From JADZAI01 sp046348585 (lineage in GTDB: Bacteria > Pseudomonadota > Alphaproteobacteria > Micropepsales > Micropepsaceae), in assembly GCA_046348585.1 (NCBI GenBank), contig JAXMDZ010000002.1, forward strand, positions 62,001 through 126,000: a DNA stretch of 64,000 nucleotides, read 5' to 3'. Positions 7,733 through 17,900 of this stretch are shown here, piece by piece (position 1 is the stretch's first letter; the number at the start of each line of letters is the position of its first letter). The translations under genes and the position numbers were made by a program. The notes under the pieces are model-generated. The model ran no database searches, was not told where the DNA came from, and was given only the letters and a program-made list of their open reading frames with translations.

Positions 7733-9028
7733 ATGACTTTGCGCCTGTCCACTTCCGACGGCGGATTCGCCGCCGCCTTCGATGCGTTGCTCGGCCTCAA
7801 GCGCGAGGCGGAGGAGGACGTCGATGCCGCCGTCGCGGCGGTCATCGCCGACGTGCGGGCGCGGGGCGACGCGGCGGTCGTCGACTATACCGCGCGCTGG
7901 GACCGCCTGACGCTGACGCCCGCGACGCTGCGCATGAGCGCCGCCGAGATCGACGCGGCGGCTTCGGGCGCCTCGGTCGAGGCGCTGGCGGCGCTCGGCG
8001 TCGCGGCGGCCCGCATTCGCGCCTTCCACGAACGCCAGCTGCCGCAGCCCATCGGCTATACCGACAGCGCGGGCGTCGAACTGGGGGCGCGCTGGACGCC
8101 GGTCGGTGCGGCCGGGATCTACGTGCCGGGCGGCACGGCCTCGTATCCGAGTTCGGTCCTGATGAACGCCATCCCGGCCGCCGTCGCCGGGGTCGGCCGC
8201 ATCGCCATGGCGGTGCCGACCCCGGACGGCAAGCTGAACCCGCTGGTATTCGCGGCGGCGAAGCTCGCCGGCGTCACCGAGATCTACCGCATCGGCGGGG
8301 CGCAGGCGGTGGCGGCGCTCGCCTACGGCACCGCCTCGATCCCCCCGGTCGACAAGATCACCGGCCCCGGCAACGCCTATGTCGCCGCCGCCAAGCGCCG
8401 CGTCTTCGGGCAGGTCGGCATCGACATGATCGCCGGGCCTTCGGAAATCCTGGTGGTGGCGGACGGCGGGAACGACCCGGCCTGGATCGCCGCCGACCTG
8501 CTCAGCCAGGCCGAGCATGACGAATCCGCGCAGAGCATTCTCATCACCGACGACGCGGCCTTCGCGGACGCCGTCGCCGATGCCGTCGAGCGCGCCCTTC
8601 AGGGTTCGCCGCGCGAGGCGACGGCGCGGGCGAGCTGGCAGGCCTATGGCGCGATGATCGTCGTGCGCGACCTCGCCGAAGCCCCGGCCCTCGTCGATTC
8701 GATCGCGCCCGAGCACCTGGAGCTTGCGGTCGCCGACCCCGAGGCGCTCGCCGACAAGATCTCGAACGCCGGGGCGATCTTCCTCGGCCGCCACACGCCC
8801 GAGGCGGTCGGCGACTATGTCGCCGGGCCGAACCACGTCCTGCCGACCTCGCGCAGCGCCCGCTTCGCCAGCGGCCTCGGCGTGCTCGACTTCATGAAGC
8901 GGACGACGACGGTGAAGTGCTCGGCCGCCGCGCTGGCCGAGATCGGCCCGGCGGCGGCGACCCTCGCCGAGGCGGAGGGCCTGCCCGCCCATGCGCGCTC
9001 GGTCACGATCCGACTGAACCGGCGTTAG
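7733..9028 (+). CDS. hisD: Histidinol dehydrogenase
   Basis: A 431-residue NAD- and zinc-dependent enzyme catalysing the last two oxidations of histidine synthesis (L-histidinol to L-histidine). Conserved blocks in order: EIYRIGGAQAVAALAYGT, DKITGPGNAYVAAAKR, IDMIAGPSEILV, QAEHDESAQ (zinc ligands), APEHLEL (catalytic Glu-His), NAGAIFLGRHTPEAVGDY and GPNHVLPTSRSARF. The ATG at 7733 is preferred over an in-frame GTG at 7700 because MTLRLSTSDGGFAAAF matches the usual family start. It is followed at 11 bases by the UPF0262 gene. Confidence 0.96.
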   Translation: MTLRLSTSDGGFAAAFDALLGLKREAEEDVDAAVAAVIADVRARGDAAVVDYTARWDRLTLTPATLRMSAAEIDAAASGASVEALAALGVAAARIRAFHERQLPQPIGYTDSAGVELGARWTPVGAAGIYVPGGTASYPSSVLMNAIPAAVAGVGRIAMAVPTPDGKLNPLVFAAAKLAGVTEIYRIGGAQAVAALAYGTASIPPVDKITGPGNAYVAAAKRRVFGQVGIDMIAGPSEILVVADGGNDPAWIAADLLSQAEHDESAQSILITDDAAFADAVADAVERALQGSPREATARASWQAYGAMIVVRDLAEAPALVDSIAPEHLELAVADPEALADKISNAGAIFLGRHTPEAVGDYVAGPNHVLPTSRSARFASGLGVLDFMKRTTTVKCSAAALAEIGPAAATLAEAEGLPAHARSVTIRLNRR

Positions 9029-9039
9029 GGCGCGGCGGC

Positions 9040-9528
9040 ATGAGCGATCCCTACCGCCTGATCGAGATCGAACTGGACGAGGCCTCGATCCAGAGCCGCG
9101 GCCCCGACGTCGATCACGAGCGGCGCGTCGCGATCTTCGACCTGATCGAGCAGAACTCGTTCCGCCCGCTCGCCTCGCCGGGCGGGCCTTACGTGCTGCG
9201 CCTCGCGCTGGAGGACGGCCGCCTCGCCTTCGACGTGATGACCGAGGACCGCAAGCCGCACGGCAAGTTCATCCTGTCGCTCACCCCGTTCCGGCGGATC
9301 GTGAAGGACTATTTCTTCGTCTGCGACAGCTACTACTCGGCCATCAAGACCGCCCCGCCCTCGCAGATCGAGGCGATCGACATGGGCCGCCGGGGCCTGC
9401 ACAACGAAGGCTCGGAGGTGCTGCAGCAGCGGCTGAAGGACAAGATCGAGCTGGATTTCGACACTGCGAGGCGGCTCTTCACGCTGATCTGCGCCCTGCA
9501 CGCGCGGGACGATTCCGGGCGGCCATGA
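9040..9528 (+). CDS. UPF0262 family protein
   Basis: A 162-residue protein, collinear with the UPF0262 family of Alphaproteobacteria. Family blocks are RLIEIELDEASI, RRVAIFDLIEQNSF, FILSLTPFRRIVKDYF, YYSAIKTAPPSQIEAIDMGRRGLHNEGS and DFDTARRLFTLICALH. Biochemical function is unknown. It is the conserved hisD neighbour and overlaps the phosphatase start (ATGA at 9525). Confidence 0.93.
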   Translation: MSDPYRLIEIELDEASIQSRGPDVDHERRVAIFDLIEQNSFRPLASPGGPYVLRLALEDGRLAFDVMTEDRKPHGKFILSLTPFRRIVKDYFFVCDSYYSAIKTAPPSQIEAIDMGRRGLHNEGSEVLQQRLKDKIELDFDTARRLFTLICALHARDDSGRP

Positions 9529-9965
9529 AAGGCCCGAACGGCGAAGACCTGCCGGATGCGATGCTCTTCGCCTGCACCTTCAACGCCGTGCGCTCGCCGA
9601 TGGCGGCGGCGATCATGCGCCATCTCTACGGCAAGCACGCCTTCGTCGACTGCGCCGGGGTGAAGGCCGGAGAACTCGATCCGCTGGCCGTCGAGGCGCT
9701 GTCGGAGATCGGCATCGACATCGAGGGCTACAAGCCCAAGACCTTCGCCCAGCTCGACGATTCCTCGTTCGACCTGATCGTCTCGCTGTCGCCGGAGGCC
9801 CATCACAAGGCGCTGGAGTTCACCCGGGTGATGGCGGTGGAGGCCGAATACTGGCCGACCATGGACCCGACCGCCCACGAGGGCAGCCGCGAACAGCGGC
9901 TCGACGCCTACCGCGCCGTCCGGGACGGATTGATGAAGAAGATCAAGGCGCGGTTCGCGGCCTGA
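9525..9965 (+). CDS. Low-molecular-weight protein-tyrosine phosphatase / ArsC-like
   Basis: A 146-residue protein with the P-loop CTFNAVRSP (C-x5-R-S) near its N-terminus, as in low-molecular-weight tyrosine phosphatases and thioredoxin-type arsenate reductases. The general-acid Asp is in the C-terminal YWPTMDPTAHEGS segment, which takes the place of the usual DPY/DPW loop. It overlaps UPF0262 by four bases. This position before infA is conserved in Alphaproteobacteria and argues for a housekeeping role rather than arsenate resistance. Confidence 0.85.
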   Translation: MKGPNGEDLPDAMLFACTFNAVRSPMAAAIMRHLYGKHAFVDCAGVKAGELDPLAVEALSEIGIDIEGYKPKTFAQLDDSSFDLIVSLSPEAHHKALEFTRVMAVEAEYWPTMDPTAHEGSREQRLDAYRAVRDGLMKKIKARFAA

Positions 9966-10022
9966 GCCGGGCCGCCCCCCGGATAGCTTGATCTTGCGGC
10001 CTTTTCCTGTCATTCCGCCCCG

Positions 10023-10041
10023 CCTGCCGCGCGGCGGCAGG
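10023..10041. other. Hairpin in the infA leader
   Basis: CCTGCCGC and GCGGCAGG form a perfect 8-bp stem with a 3-base loop, 27 bases before the infA start. There is no T-run, so it is not a terminator. It could be a leader structure or a Rho-independent stop of limited strength for the phosphatase transcript. Confidence 0.35.
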
Positions 10042-10068
10042 GCTACCGACTACTGCCCCCGGTGAGGA

Positions 10069-10287
10069 ATGGCGAAAGAAGAACTGCTCGAATTTCCGGG
10101 CACCGTCCTGGAACTGCTGCCCAACGCGACCTTCCGCGTGCAGCTGGAGAACGATCACATCCTGATCGCCCACACGGCCGGCAAGATGCGCAAGAACCGC
10201 ATCCGCGTGCTGGCCGGCGACAAGGTGCTGGTCGCCATGACGCCCTACGATCTCACCAAGGGCCGCATCATCTTCCGCTTCAAGTGA
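10069..10287 (+). CDS. infA: Translation initiation factor IF-1
   Basis: A 72-residue S1-type OB-fold protein that binds the 30S A site during initiation. The sequence matches IF-1 throughout: MAKEELLEFPGTVLELLPNATFRV, HTAGKMRKNRIRVLAGDKV and DLTKGRIIFRFK. The purine-rich GGTGAGGA sits almost directly against the ATG, closer than a normal Shine-Dalgarno. The last codon overlaps the GTG of maf. Confidence 0.97.
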   Translation: MAKEELLEFPGTVLELLPNATFRVQLENDHILIAHTAGKMRKNRIRVLAGDKVLVAMTPYDLTKGRIIFRFK

Positions 10288-10904
10288 GCGGAGCGGGCCT
10301 GCGCCTGATCCTGGCGAGCGCCAGTCCGCGGCGCGTCGCCCTGCTGGCGTCGGCCGGAATCGCGCCCGACGCCATCCTGCCCGCCGACATCGACGAAACC
10401 CCGCTGAAGGGCGAATTGCCGCGCGCCTACGCCAAGCGCGTGGCGCTGGAAAAGGCCGCCGCCGTCGCCGCGACGCAGCCAGGCGACTGCCTGGTGCTGG
10501 CCGCCGACACGGTGGTGGCGGCCGGGCGGCGCATCCTGCCGAAGGCCGCCGACGCGGCCGAGGTGAAGGCCTGCCTCGATCTGCTCTCCGGGCGGCGGCA
10601 CCTCGTCCACACCGCGATCGCCGCGCAGTTTCCGGGCGGCAAGCCGCGCTGGCGCATCGTTTCGGCGCGCGTTTCGGTCAAGCGGCTGACCGCCGCCGAG
10701 ATCGAAGCCTATGCGGCCTGCGGCGAAGGCGTCGGCAAGGCCGGCGGCTACGCGATCCAGGGCCGGGCGGCCGCCTTCATCCCGGCGGTGAGCGGCTCCT
10801 ACACGGCGATTGTCGGCCTGCCGCTGGCCGAATCTGTCGCACTGATTTCAGGCTTGGGTTTCCGTCCCGGCTCTGTAAGCTGTGACGTAACGGAAGCAAC
10901 GTAA
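10284..10904 (+). CDS. maf: Maf family nucleotide pyrophosphatase
   Basis: A 206-residue house-cleaning NTP pyrophosphatase. The start is taken as GTG 10284, overlapping the infA stop as GTGA, because it gives MSGAGLRLILASASPRR, the canonical Maf N-terminus. Further family motifs are DIDETPLKGELP, LVLAADTVVAAGRRILPKA (catalytic Asp) and GKAGGYAIQGRAAAFIPAVSGSYTAIVGLPL. The protein probably removes modified or non-canonical nucleotides. It is translationally coupled to infA. Confidence 0.93.
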   Translation: MSGAGLRLILASASPRRVALLASAGIAPDAILPADIDETPLKGELPRAYAKRVALEKAAAVAATQPGDCLVLAADTVVAAGRRILPKAADAAEVKACLDLLSGRRHLVHTAIAAQFPGGKPRWRIVSARVSVKRLTAAEIEAYAACGEGVGKAGGYAIQGRAAAFIPAVSGSYTAIVGLPLAESVALISGLGFRPGSVSCDVTEAT

Positions 10905-10922
10905 CATTCGAGTCGTGTTCGC

Positions 10923-12449
10923 ATGGCGAACGACGTTCTGATCAATGTCGGCCCCGGGGAGACCCGGGTCGCCGTCGTCTGCGACGGCAGGCTGGAGGAG
11001 CTCTATATCGAACGGACCGCCGGCCTGCCCGAAGGGGAAGGCCGGGCCGGTCATTCGGTGCTGAGCAACATCGTGCTCGGCCGCGTGCAGCGCGTGCTGC
11101 CCGCGATGCAGGCCGCGTTCGTGGACATCGGCCTCGACCGCGCCGGGTTCCTGGGGGCGAAGGAGGCGCGCTGCCTCGCCGACCTGCCGGGCTTCGGCGA
11201 AGGCCTGCCGCCGATCACCAATTGCGTGCGCGAGGGCGAGGCGATCCTCGTCCAGATCATCAAGGACCCCATCGGCGACAAGGGCGCGCGGCTGTCGGCC
11301 AATGTCACCATCCCCGGCCGCCTGCTGATCCTAGTGCCCAACCAGAAGGGCGTCGCGATGTCGCGGCGGATCGAGGACGAGGCCGAGCGCGAGCGCCTCG
11401 GCGCCATCGTCGGCGCGTTCGACGGCCAGCCCGGCTGCCAGTCGGGGGCGGGCTATATCGTGCGCACCGTGGCGATCGGGGCGGGCGAGGCGGAGCTGCG
11501 CGAGGACGCCGAACGGCTCGCCCTCGCCTGGGCCGAGATCGAGGAAAAGGCGCGCGGCGCGCGGGTTCCGGCCACCGTCTATTGCGACCTCGATCCGATC
11601 GCCCGGGCGCTGCGCGACTGCGTCGGCGCGGACACCGACCGGGTGCTGCTCGACGACGCCGGCGCGCTCGACGAGGCGCGCGCCTACGCCGCCGAGGCGA
11701 TGCCCGAAGTCCTTTCCAAGCTGGAGCTTCACGACGGGCCGGACATGTTCGAGCGGGCCGGCGTCGAGGAAGAAATCGAGGCGCTGCTCCAGCCGCGCGT
11801 GCCGCTCTCGTGCGGCGGCTGGATCACCATCGAGACGACCGAGGCGCTGACCGCCATCGACGTCAACTCGGGCAGCTTCACCGCTTCCTCGGGGCTGGAG
11901 GAAACCAGCTTCCGCATCAACCAGGACGCCGCCGCCGAGATCGGGCGGCAATTGCGCCTGCGGGCCATCGGCGGGCTAGTGGTGATCGACTTCATCCATC
12001 AGGGCGACCCGGAGAACGTCGCGCGCGTGCTGCAGACGCTGGCGATGAGCCTGGGGCGCGACCGGGTGCCGACCCAGATCTCGCCGATGTCGGAGTTCGG
12101 CCTGGTCGAGATGACGCGCAAGCGCGTGCGCGATCCCATCGTCAAGTTCCTGACCGAACCGGCGCGCGGCGTGCTGGCGGGCGGCCGGGTGAAGACCGCC
12201 GCCACCGTCGCCAACGAGTTCCTGCGCCGCATCGAGGCCGAGGCGCGGCTCAATCCCGGCCGCACGGTCAATTGCGCCGCCCATGCCGAAATCGCCCGCT
12301 GGATCAGCGAGCAGCCGGTCGTGCTTCAGCGCCTGCGCGAGCGGATCGGCAGCCGCTTCCGCATCGAGGCGCGCGAGGGCTGGCCGCGCGACCGTTTCGA
12401 CGTCGCGGTGGAAGCGCCGCGCCCGGTCAGCGCCCTGCCCGCGAAATGA
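10923..12449 (+). CDS. rng: Ribonuclease E/G family protein lacking the zinc-link cysteines
   Basis: A 508-residue single-strand endoribonuclease. An S1 domain spans about residues 40-130 (GRVQRVLPAMQAAFVDIGLDRAGFL). The RNase H-like catalytic part carries both metal-binding Asp residues, Asp313 in LTAIDVNSGSF and Asp356 in VVIDFIHQ, 43 residues apart exactly as in E. coli RNase E (303 and 346). Where RNase E has Cys404 and Cys407 of the zinc-link, this protein has Ala414 and Val417 (EPARGVLAGGRVK). There is no long C-terminal scaffold, so it resembles RNase G in length. It probably matures rRNA and turns over mRNA. The yacG start overlaps its stop. Confidence 0.93.
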   Translation: MANDVLINVGPGETRVAVVCDGRLEELYIERTAGLPEGEGRAGHSVLSNIVLGRVQRVLPAMQAAFVDIGLDRAGFLGAKEARCLADLPGFGEGLPPITNCVREGEAILVQIIKDPIGDKGARLSANVTIPGRLLILVPNQKGVAMSRRIEDEAERERLGAIVGAFDGQPGCQSGAGYIVRTVAIGAGEAELREDAERLALAWAEIEEKARGARVPATVYCDLDPIARALRDCVGADTDRVLLDDAGALDEARAYAAEAMPEVLSKLELHDGPDMFERAGVEEEIEALLQPRVPLSCGGWITIETTEALTAIDVNSGSFTASSGLEETSFRINQDAAAEIGRQLRLRAIGGLVVIDFIHQGDPENVARVLQTLAMSLGRDRVPTQISPMSEFGLVEMTRKRVRDPIVKFLTEPARGVLAGGRVKTAATVANEFLRRIEAEARLNPGRTVNCAAHAEIARWISEQPVVLQRLRERIGSRFRIEAREGWPRDRFDVAVEAPRPVSALPAK

Positions 12450-12634
12450 GCGCCGAACCGCGCGGCTGCGCGATCTGCGGCAAGCCGCAGACCGAGAAGT
12501 TCAGGCCGTTCTGTTCGGCCCGCTGCGCCGACATCGACCTGAACCGCTGGCTGAAAGGCGGCTACGCCATTCCCGGCCGTCCCGCCGGCGAGGACGAGGA
12601 CGGCCCGGCGCAAAAGCCCCACGACGGGGCGTGA
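12446..12634 (+). CDS. yacG: DNA gyrase inhibitor YacG
   Basis: A 62-residue zinc protein. CAICGK and FCSARCADIDLNRWL give the four Cys ligands (CxxC and CxxxC) and the IDLNRWL tail motif of YacG, which binds GyrB and inhibits gyrase. It overlaps rng by four bases (ATGA), the usual alphaproteobacterial arrangement, and ends the housekeeping operon. Confidence 0.93.
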   Translation: MSAEPRGCAICGKPQTEKFRPFCSARCADIDLNRWLKGGYAIPGRPAGEDEDGPAQKPHDGA

Positions 12635-12755
12635 GCGCGTCCGCGGCCCCCGCGGCGACGTAGCTGAGGGTGCGGCGCTCTTGCCGCGTGCGCGCCGCGG
12701 GTCTTTGATCGAGGCCATCGATCGTCCGGCGGCCGATCCTCGAAGGGGGCCTTCC

Positions 12756-13196
12756 ATGGCGGATGCGGAAATCGGACTGACCATCGTGCCGGCGCTGAGC
12801 TTCGCGCAGAAGGCGGCGGCGATCGGGGGCACGGCCCTCGCCTTCGTCCTGCTGGACGCGCTCTGGCTCGGCTGGGCCAGCCGCGACCTCTATACGGGCA
12901 CGATCGGCCAGATCATGGTCCAGCCGCCGCGTTGGGACGCCGCCGTGCTGTTCTATCTTGTCTACCTCGCCGGCACGCTCCATTTCGTCGTGCTGCCGAA
13001 TGCGGCTTTGGGAATCGGCTGGACCGCCCTACAAGGCGCGGCGCTTGGGGCGCTGGCCTATGCGACCTACGACCTCACCAATCTCGCCACACTCAGTGCG
13101 TTCACCTGGAGACTCGCCGTGATCGACATCGCCTGGGGCGCCTGCGCCACGGCCGTCGCGTCCGCCGCCGGCGCAGCCGCCGCACGGATCGTCTGA
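12756..13196 (+). CDS. DUF2177 family membrane protein
   Basis: A 146-residue protein with four predicted membrane helices, near residues 18-40, 60-82, 86-105 and 115-140. The ATG at 12756 follows AAGGGGG at a good distance. LLDALWLGW, YLAGTLHFVV, YATYDLTNLATL and VIDIAWG are DUF2177 signatures. Function is unknown. It lies 9 bases upstream of tamA and could be co-transcribed with it. Confidence 0.87.
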   Translation: MADAEIGLTIVPALSFAQKAAAIGGTALAFVLLDALWLGWASRDLYTGTIGQIMVQPPRWDAAVLFYLVYLAGTLHFVVLPNAALGIGWTALQGAALGALAYATYDLTNLATLSAFTWRLAVIDIAWGACATAVASAAGAAAARIV

Positions 13197-13205
13197 CGGC
13201 TCGGC

Positions 13206-14966
13206 ATGCGGAGATGGGCCTGCATCCTGATCGGGCTGGCGGCGCTGACCGCGCGCGCGCCGGCCCGCGCCGCGGAGGCCCCGCCCGCCGCCGACACGCT
13301 CGCCTATGAGGTGGCGCTGACGCCGCCGGAGGACGCCGACCTCGCCGAGCGGATCAGGGGCGATCTCGACCTCCTGAAGAAGAAGGCGGCGGGCGCGCCC
13401 TCGATCGGCGTGCTGGAATCGCGGCTTGAGCGCGATCTCGAACGCATCCGCCAGGCGCTGAAGGCCTATGGCTATTATGACGGGGTCGCGGAAGGCGCGA
13501 TCTCGGCGGGAACGCCCGCCCGCGTGACCATCGTCGTGCGCCAGGGGCCGCTCTACCGGATCGGCGTCTTCCGCATCGTCTGGCAGGGCGCGGCCCCTTC
13601 GGCCGCCCCCGAAACCGTGGTCGAGGGCCTGCCCGCCTCCGGCCGCAACATCGTCGGGGCGGGCGACCGGCTGCTCGCCGCGCTGCGGGCGGACGGGCAT
13701 TTCGACGCGGCCGTGGTCGAGCGCCGGGCGGTGCTGGACCGCGCCGCGGTCAAGGTGGACGTGACGCTGACCATCGCCGCGGGGCCGGAGGTGACGGTCG
13801 GCGCGGTGACGCCCACGGGCAGCGACGCCGTTCCGGCCGCCCGCATCGTCCGCCTGTCGAAGCTCGAAGCCGGCGAGCGGCTGACGCCCGCGCTGCTGCG
13901 CAAGGCCGAGGACAATCTCATGGCGAGCGGCCTCTTCAACGAGGCGCGGGCGGCGGCCGAAGGCGAGGCCCCGGCGCGCGGCATCGCGCTCACCGTCGCC
14001 GACCGCCTGCCGCGCACGGTCAGCGGCGCGATCAAATGGTCGATGTCGGACGGCTTCGCCATCGAGGCGGCCTGGGAACATCGCAACATCTTCGGCGACG
14101 CCGAACGGCTGCGCGCCGCGCTGACGCTCGGCAGCCTGACGCAGAGCCTCGATGTCGGCTACCGCGAATACGACGTGCTGTTCGACGGCCATACGCTGAA
14201 CGCCTCGCTGACCATCGCGCACGAGGACGTGGACGGGCAGGCCTACGAGCAGGCGGCGCTGGTCGGCACGCTGGACACGAGGCTCGCCGAGATCTTCACC
14301 CTGCGCTATGGCGGCTCGGTCGAGTTCGTGCGCGACGAGGGCCTGACCGACGGCGGCGACTACGCGCTGATCGGCCTGCGCGGCGAGATCGGCTATGACG
14401 GCGCGAACGATCTGCTGGACCCGACCGAAGGCATCCGCGCGACGCTGCGCCTCAGCCCCTATGTCGGCTGGAACGGGGATCTGCGGAACTTCACGGTGCT
14501 GGAGGCGCTGGGGTCGGCCTATCTGCCGCTCGACGAGAAGAAGAATTTCGTGCTCGCGGGCCGCGTGCGGCTGGGGACCATCGTCGGCGACGCCCGCGAC
14601 GACGTGCCGTTGCCCAAGCGGTTCTTCGCCGGCGGCGGCGGTTCGATCCGCGGCTTCTCCTACAAGCGGGCCGGGCCGATCGACATCGACGACCGGCCGC
14701 TCGGCGGCGCTTCGGTGATCGAGATCAACGCCGAGGCGCGCTGGCGGATCGACGAGGATTTCGGCGCTGTGCTGTTCGTGGACGGCGGCGGCGCGTTCGA
14801 AAGCGCGATCCCGGGTAAGGACGGCGACTGGTTCGTCGGCGCGGGGGTCGGCGTGCGCTATTATTCGCCCATCGGCCCGGTGCGGCTCGACATCGCCGCG
14901 CCGCTCAACGCCCGCGAGGGCGAGCCGGGCGTGCAGATCTACGTCTCCATCGGACAGGCGTTCTGA
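13206..14966 (+). CDS. tamA: TamA, outer-membrane Omp85-family assembly protein
   Basis: A 586-residue protein with a signal peptide (about the first 22 residues), POTRA repeats to about residue 270 (ALKAYGYYDGVAEG, LRADGHFDAAVVERRAVLD, LMASGLFNEARAA) and a C-terminal 16-strand barrel. The diagnostic barrel motif appears as GGGGSIRGFSYKR, equivalent to the VRGF/Y element of Omp85 proteins. The neighbouring TamB homologue confirms TamA over BamA. The pair inserts outer-membrane proteins and is implicated in phospholipid transport. The stop overlaps the tamB start by one base. Confidence 0.93.
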   Translation: MRRWACILIGLAALTARAPARAAEAPPAADTLAYEVALTPPEDADLAERIRGDLDLLKKKAAGAPSIGVLESRLERDLERIRQALKAYGYYDGVAEGAISAGTPARVTIVVRQGPLYRIGVFRIVWQGAAPSAAPETVVEGLPASGRNIVGAGDRLLAALRADGHFDAAVVERRAVLDRAAVKVDVTLTIAAGPEVTVGAVTPTGSDAVPAARIVRLSKLEAGERLTPALLRKAEDNLMASGLFNEARAAAEGEAPARGIALTVADRLPRTVSGAIKWSMSDGFAIEAAWEHRNIFGDAERLRAALTLGSLTQSLDVGYREYDVLFDGHTLNASLTIAHEDVDGQAYEQAALVGTLDTRLAEIFTLRYGGSVEFVRDEGLTDGGDYALIGLRGEIGYDGANDLLDPTEGIRATLRLSPYVGWNGDLRNFTVLEALGSAYLPLDEKKNFVLAGRVRLGTIVGDARDDVPLPKRFFAGGGGSIRGFSYKRAGPIDIDDRPLGGASVIEINAEARWRIDEDFGAVLFVDGGGAFESAIPGKDGDWFVGAGVGVRYYSPIGPVRLDIAAPLNAREGEPGVQIYVSIGQAF

Positions 14967-17900
14967 TGAGCGAACCGGCGGCCCCTGCCCCTCCCCCCCG
15001 CGCGACGCCGAAGCGCCGCCGCAGCCGCGTGCGCGCCGTCCTCAAATGGACCGGCATCGCGCTTGCCGGGCTCGCGGTCCTCGTGACGGCCGCGCTGTTG
15101 TGGCCGGGCACGCGGCAATGGGCGTTCGAGGAAGGCCGCACGATCCTCGCCGATGCGGGCGTCAGGTCGTCGTCCATCGACGGCGGCTGGACCGAGATGA
15201 CGCTGCACGATGTCGAGATCGCCGACGACGAAGGCGTCTGGGCGACGGCGCGCGAAGTGGCGCTGTCATGGTCGCCGCTCGGTCTGCTCGGCGGCGCGGC
15301 GGACCTGAACCGGGTGGAGGTGCGTGGCGCGCGCATCCTGCGCCAGCCCGTCTATGCCGCCGATCCGGCCGCCCCGGACGAACCCTTCGCCTGGCCCGAT
15401 CTGCCGGTCGATGTGACGCTGGCGAGCCTCACCGGCGATCTTACGGTCGATGCCGCGGCCTTCGGCGAAGCCTTGAGCGCGACCTTCACCGCGAAGGCGG
15501 CGCTGACCTCGGGCGACGGGAAGGCCGAGCTGACCGTGGTCCGCACCGACGGCGTCGCGGGCGAAGCCTCGGTCGCGGTCGAAACCACGGCCGATCTCGG
15601 CGCGGTCTCGCTCGCCATCCATGCCAGGGACTCGCACGTCGCGGCGCTGCTGGCGGGCGACGCGCGGCTCGCCGGTCTGGAGGTCGCGGTGGACGCAAGC
15701 CGCGACGGGCCGTCCTGCACGGGCGCGGCGGCGATCGCGGCCGAGGCCGGACCGCTGGCGGCCGTCGCAATCGAACCCGACTGCACCTTCAAGGTCGCGC
15801 TGGCCGATGTGGCGCGGCTGCTGCCCGCCGATGCGGGGCTGGTGGGGCCGGCCAATCTGTCTCTCCAGCTTCTGGAGGACGGCAACGACAAGACGACCGA
15901 GGTGCGGCTGGCGGCCGATCTGTCGTCGCTGAGCGCCGCCGACCCGGCGCTGGCGCGGCTGCTGCCCGGCGCATCGGCAAGCGGCCGCCTGGCGTTCACG
16001 GCGGACGGCGTGCGGCTGAACGAACTGGCCGCGCGGCTCGCCGGCGGCACGCTGACGCTGACCGGGGCGGCCGAGCAGGCGGGCGATCGCGTCCGCGCGG
16101 CCGCCGACATCGCCGCCACCGACCTCTCGGCCCTTCGCCCCGACCTCAAGGGCGCGCTGACGGCCCGCGCCACCTTTGACAGCGCGGCGGCGACTCCCAT
16201 CGTCGTCGACGCCTCGGGCACGAACGTCGCGGCCCGCGATCTCCTCTGGCCGACCCTCGCCCTCGACGGCGCGCTCGACGCCAAGGGCACCGGTCAGGTG
16301 AGCGTGAAAGGCGACGGCGCGACCCCCATCGACCTCGCCATCTCCCTCACCGAAGCCTTCGGCGACGCCGCCGCCGTCGACGCCAAGGGCGTCGTCGTCT
16401 CGGCCACCGTCGCGGCGAACGCCGTCCCGGTCGCAGGCGGCTACGACATCGCCGCCTCGATCGAGACCGAGCGCCTCGACCGCCTCGGCGCGCTGGCGGG
16501 CGTCGACGCCGCCGGACGCCTGAAAGCCGCGCTGACCGCCCGCACCGGCGCGGGCGCGAACCTGACGCTCGACGCCGCGCTGAGCGGCGGACGCTATGAC
16601 GGCACCCCCATCGGCGACGCCAGCCTCAGCGCCAAGGGACCGCTCGACGCCCTCGCCCTCAAGGCCTCGGGCAAGGCCCCGGCGGCCGGCCGGACGCTCG
16701 CCTACGCCATCGACGCGACCCTTTCCGGCCTCAGCGAGGCCCGCGTCACCGCGCTGAAGCTCACCGCTGGCGACGCGGGCCTCACCGCCGCCGCGCCCTT
16801 CCGCATCGCCTTCGCCTCCGGCCTCGCCGTCGACGGCCTCGACGCCCGCCTCACCCGGAACGGCAAGGCCGCCGGCCGCATCGCCGCCAGCGCCACCAAA
16901 GATCCCGCCGGCCTCAAGACCGCGCTGACGCTGACGAAGCTCGACCTCGCCGCGCTGACGGCGATCCTCGCCCGCCCGCCCGTCAAGGGCCTCCTCGACG
17001 CCGAGGCGACGCTGGACGGCGGCGCGGGACGGGCGACGCTCGACGGCCGCATCGCGGGACTTGAGGCCGCCGGCAACGCCGCCCCGCCCGCCGACGTGAC
17101 GCTGAAGGGCGCATGGAGCAACGGCCGCGTGAGCCTCAGCGCCGTGGCGAGCGCCCGCGGCCTGCCCGACGCGCACGCCGAGATCGCCTTCCCGATGGCG
17201 AAGGCCGCGGATGGCGGCCTCCCCTCGCCCGCTCCGGCCGCGACGCTGAGCGGCTCCGTCCGCTGGGCCGGACGGGTCGCGTCCGTCTGGCGGCTGCTCG
17301 ACATCGACGGCCACGATCTCGACGGCGACGCCGACATCCGCCTCGCCATCGGCGGCACGCTGAGCGACCCGCGCCTCACCGGCACGGCCGGGCTTCAGAA
17401 CGGCCGCTACGCGAACGACGATTTCGGCACGCGGCTCCAGAACCTCGACCTCGACGCGACGTTGAAGGGCGACGAGGTGCGGCTGACCGGTTCGGCCACC
17501 GACGGCGCGCGCGGCCGCCTCGCCATCGACCTCACCGCGCCGCTCGGCAACGCGATCGGCCGCGCTTCGGGCGGCGTCACGCTGACCGCGATGCGCCTGC
17601 TGGCGCGCGACGATCTCTCGGCGCGCATCGACGGCGCGCTGAAGCTCGCGCCCGGCGCCTCGGGTCCGGTGCTGGGCGGCACGCTCACCGTCACCGATCT
17701 CGTCGCCGGCATTCCCGAAGGCGGCCCGCCCGACCTCGTCGTCGTCGACGTGATCGATCCCGACGCGCCGCCCGCCCCGCCGCCTCAAACCGAGAGCGGC
17801 AACGGCGCGCCCGTGCCCGCCATCGCGCTCGCGGTCGATGTCGCCATTCCCGGCCCCGCCAAGGTCGGCGGGCGCGGCCTCGACAGTCTGTGGAAGGGCG

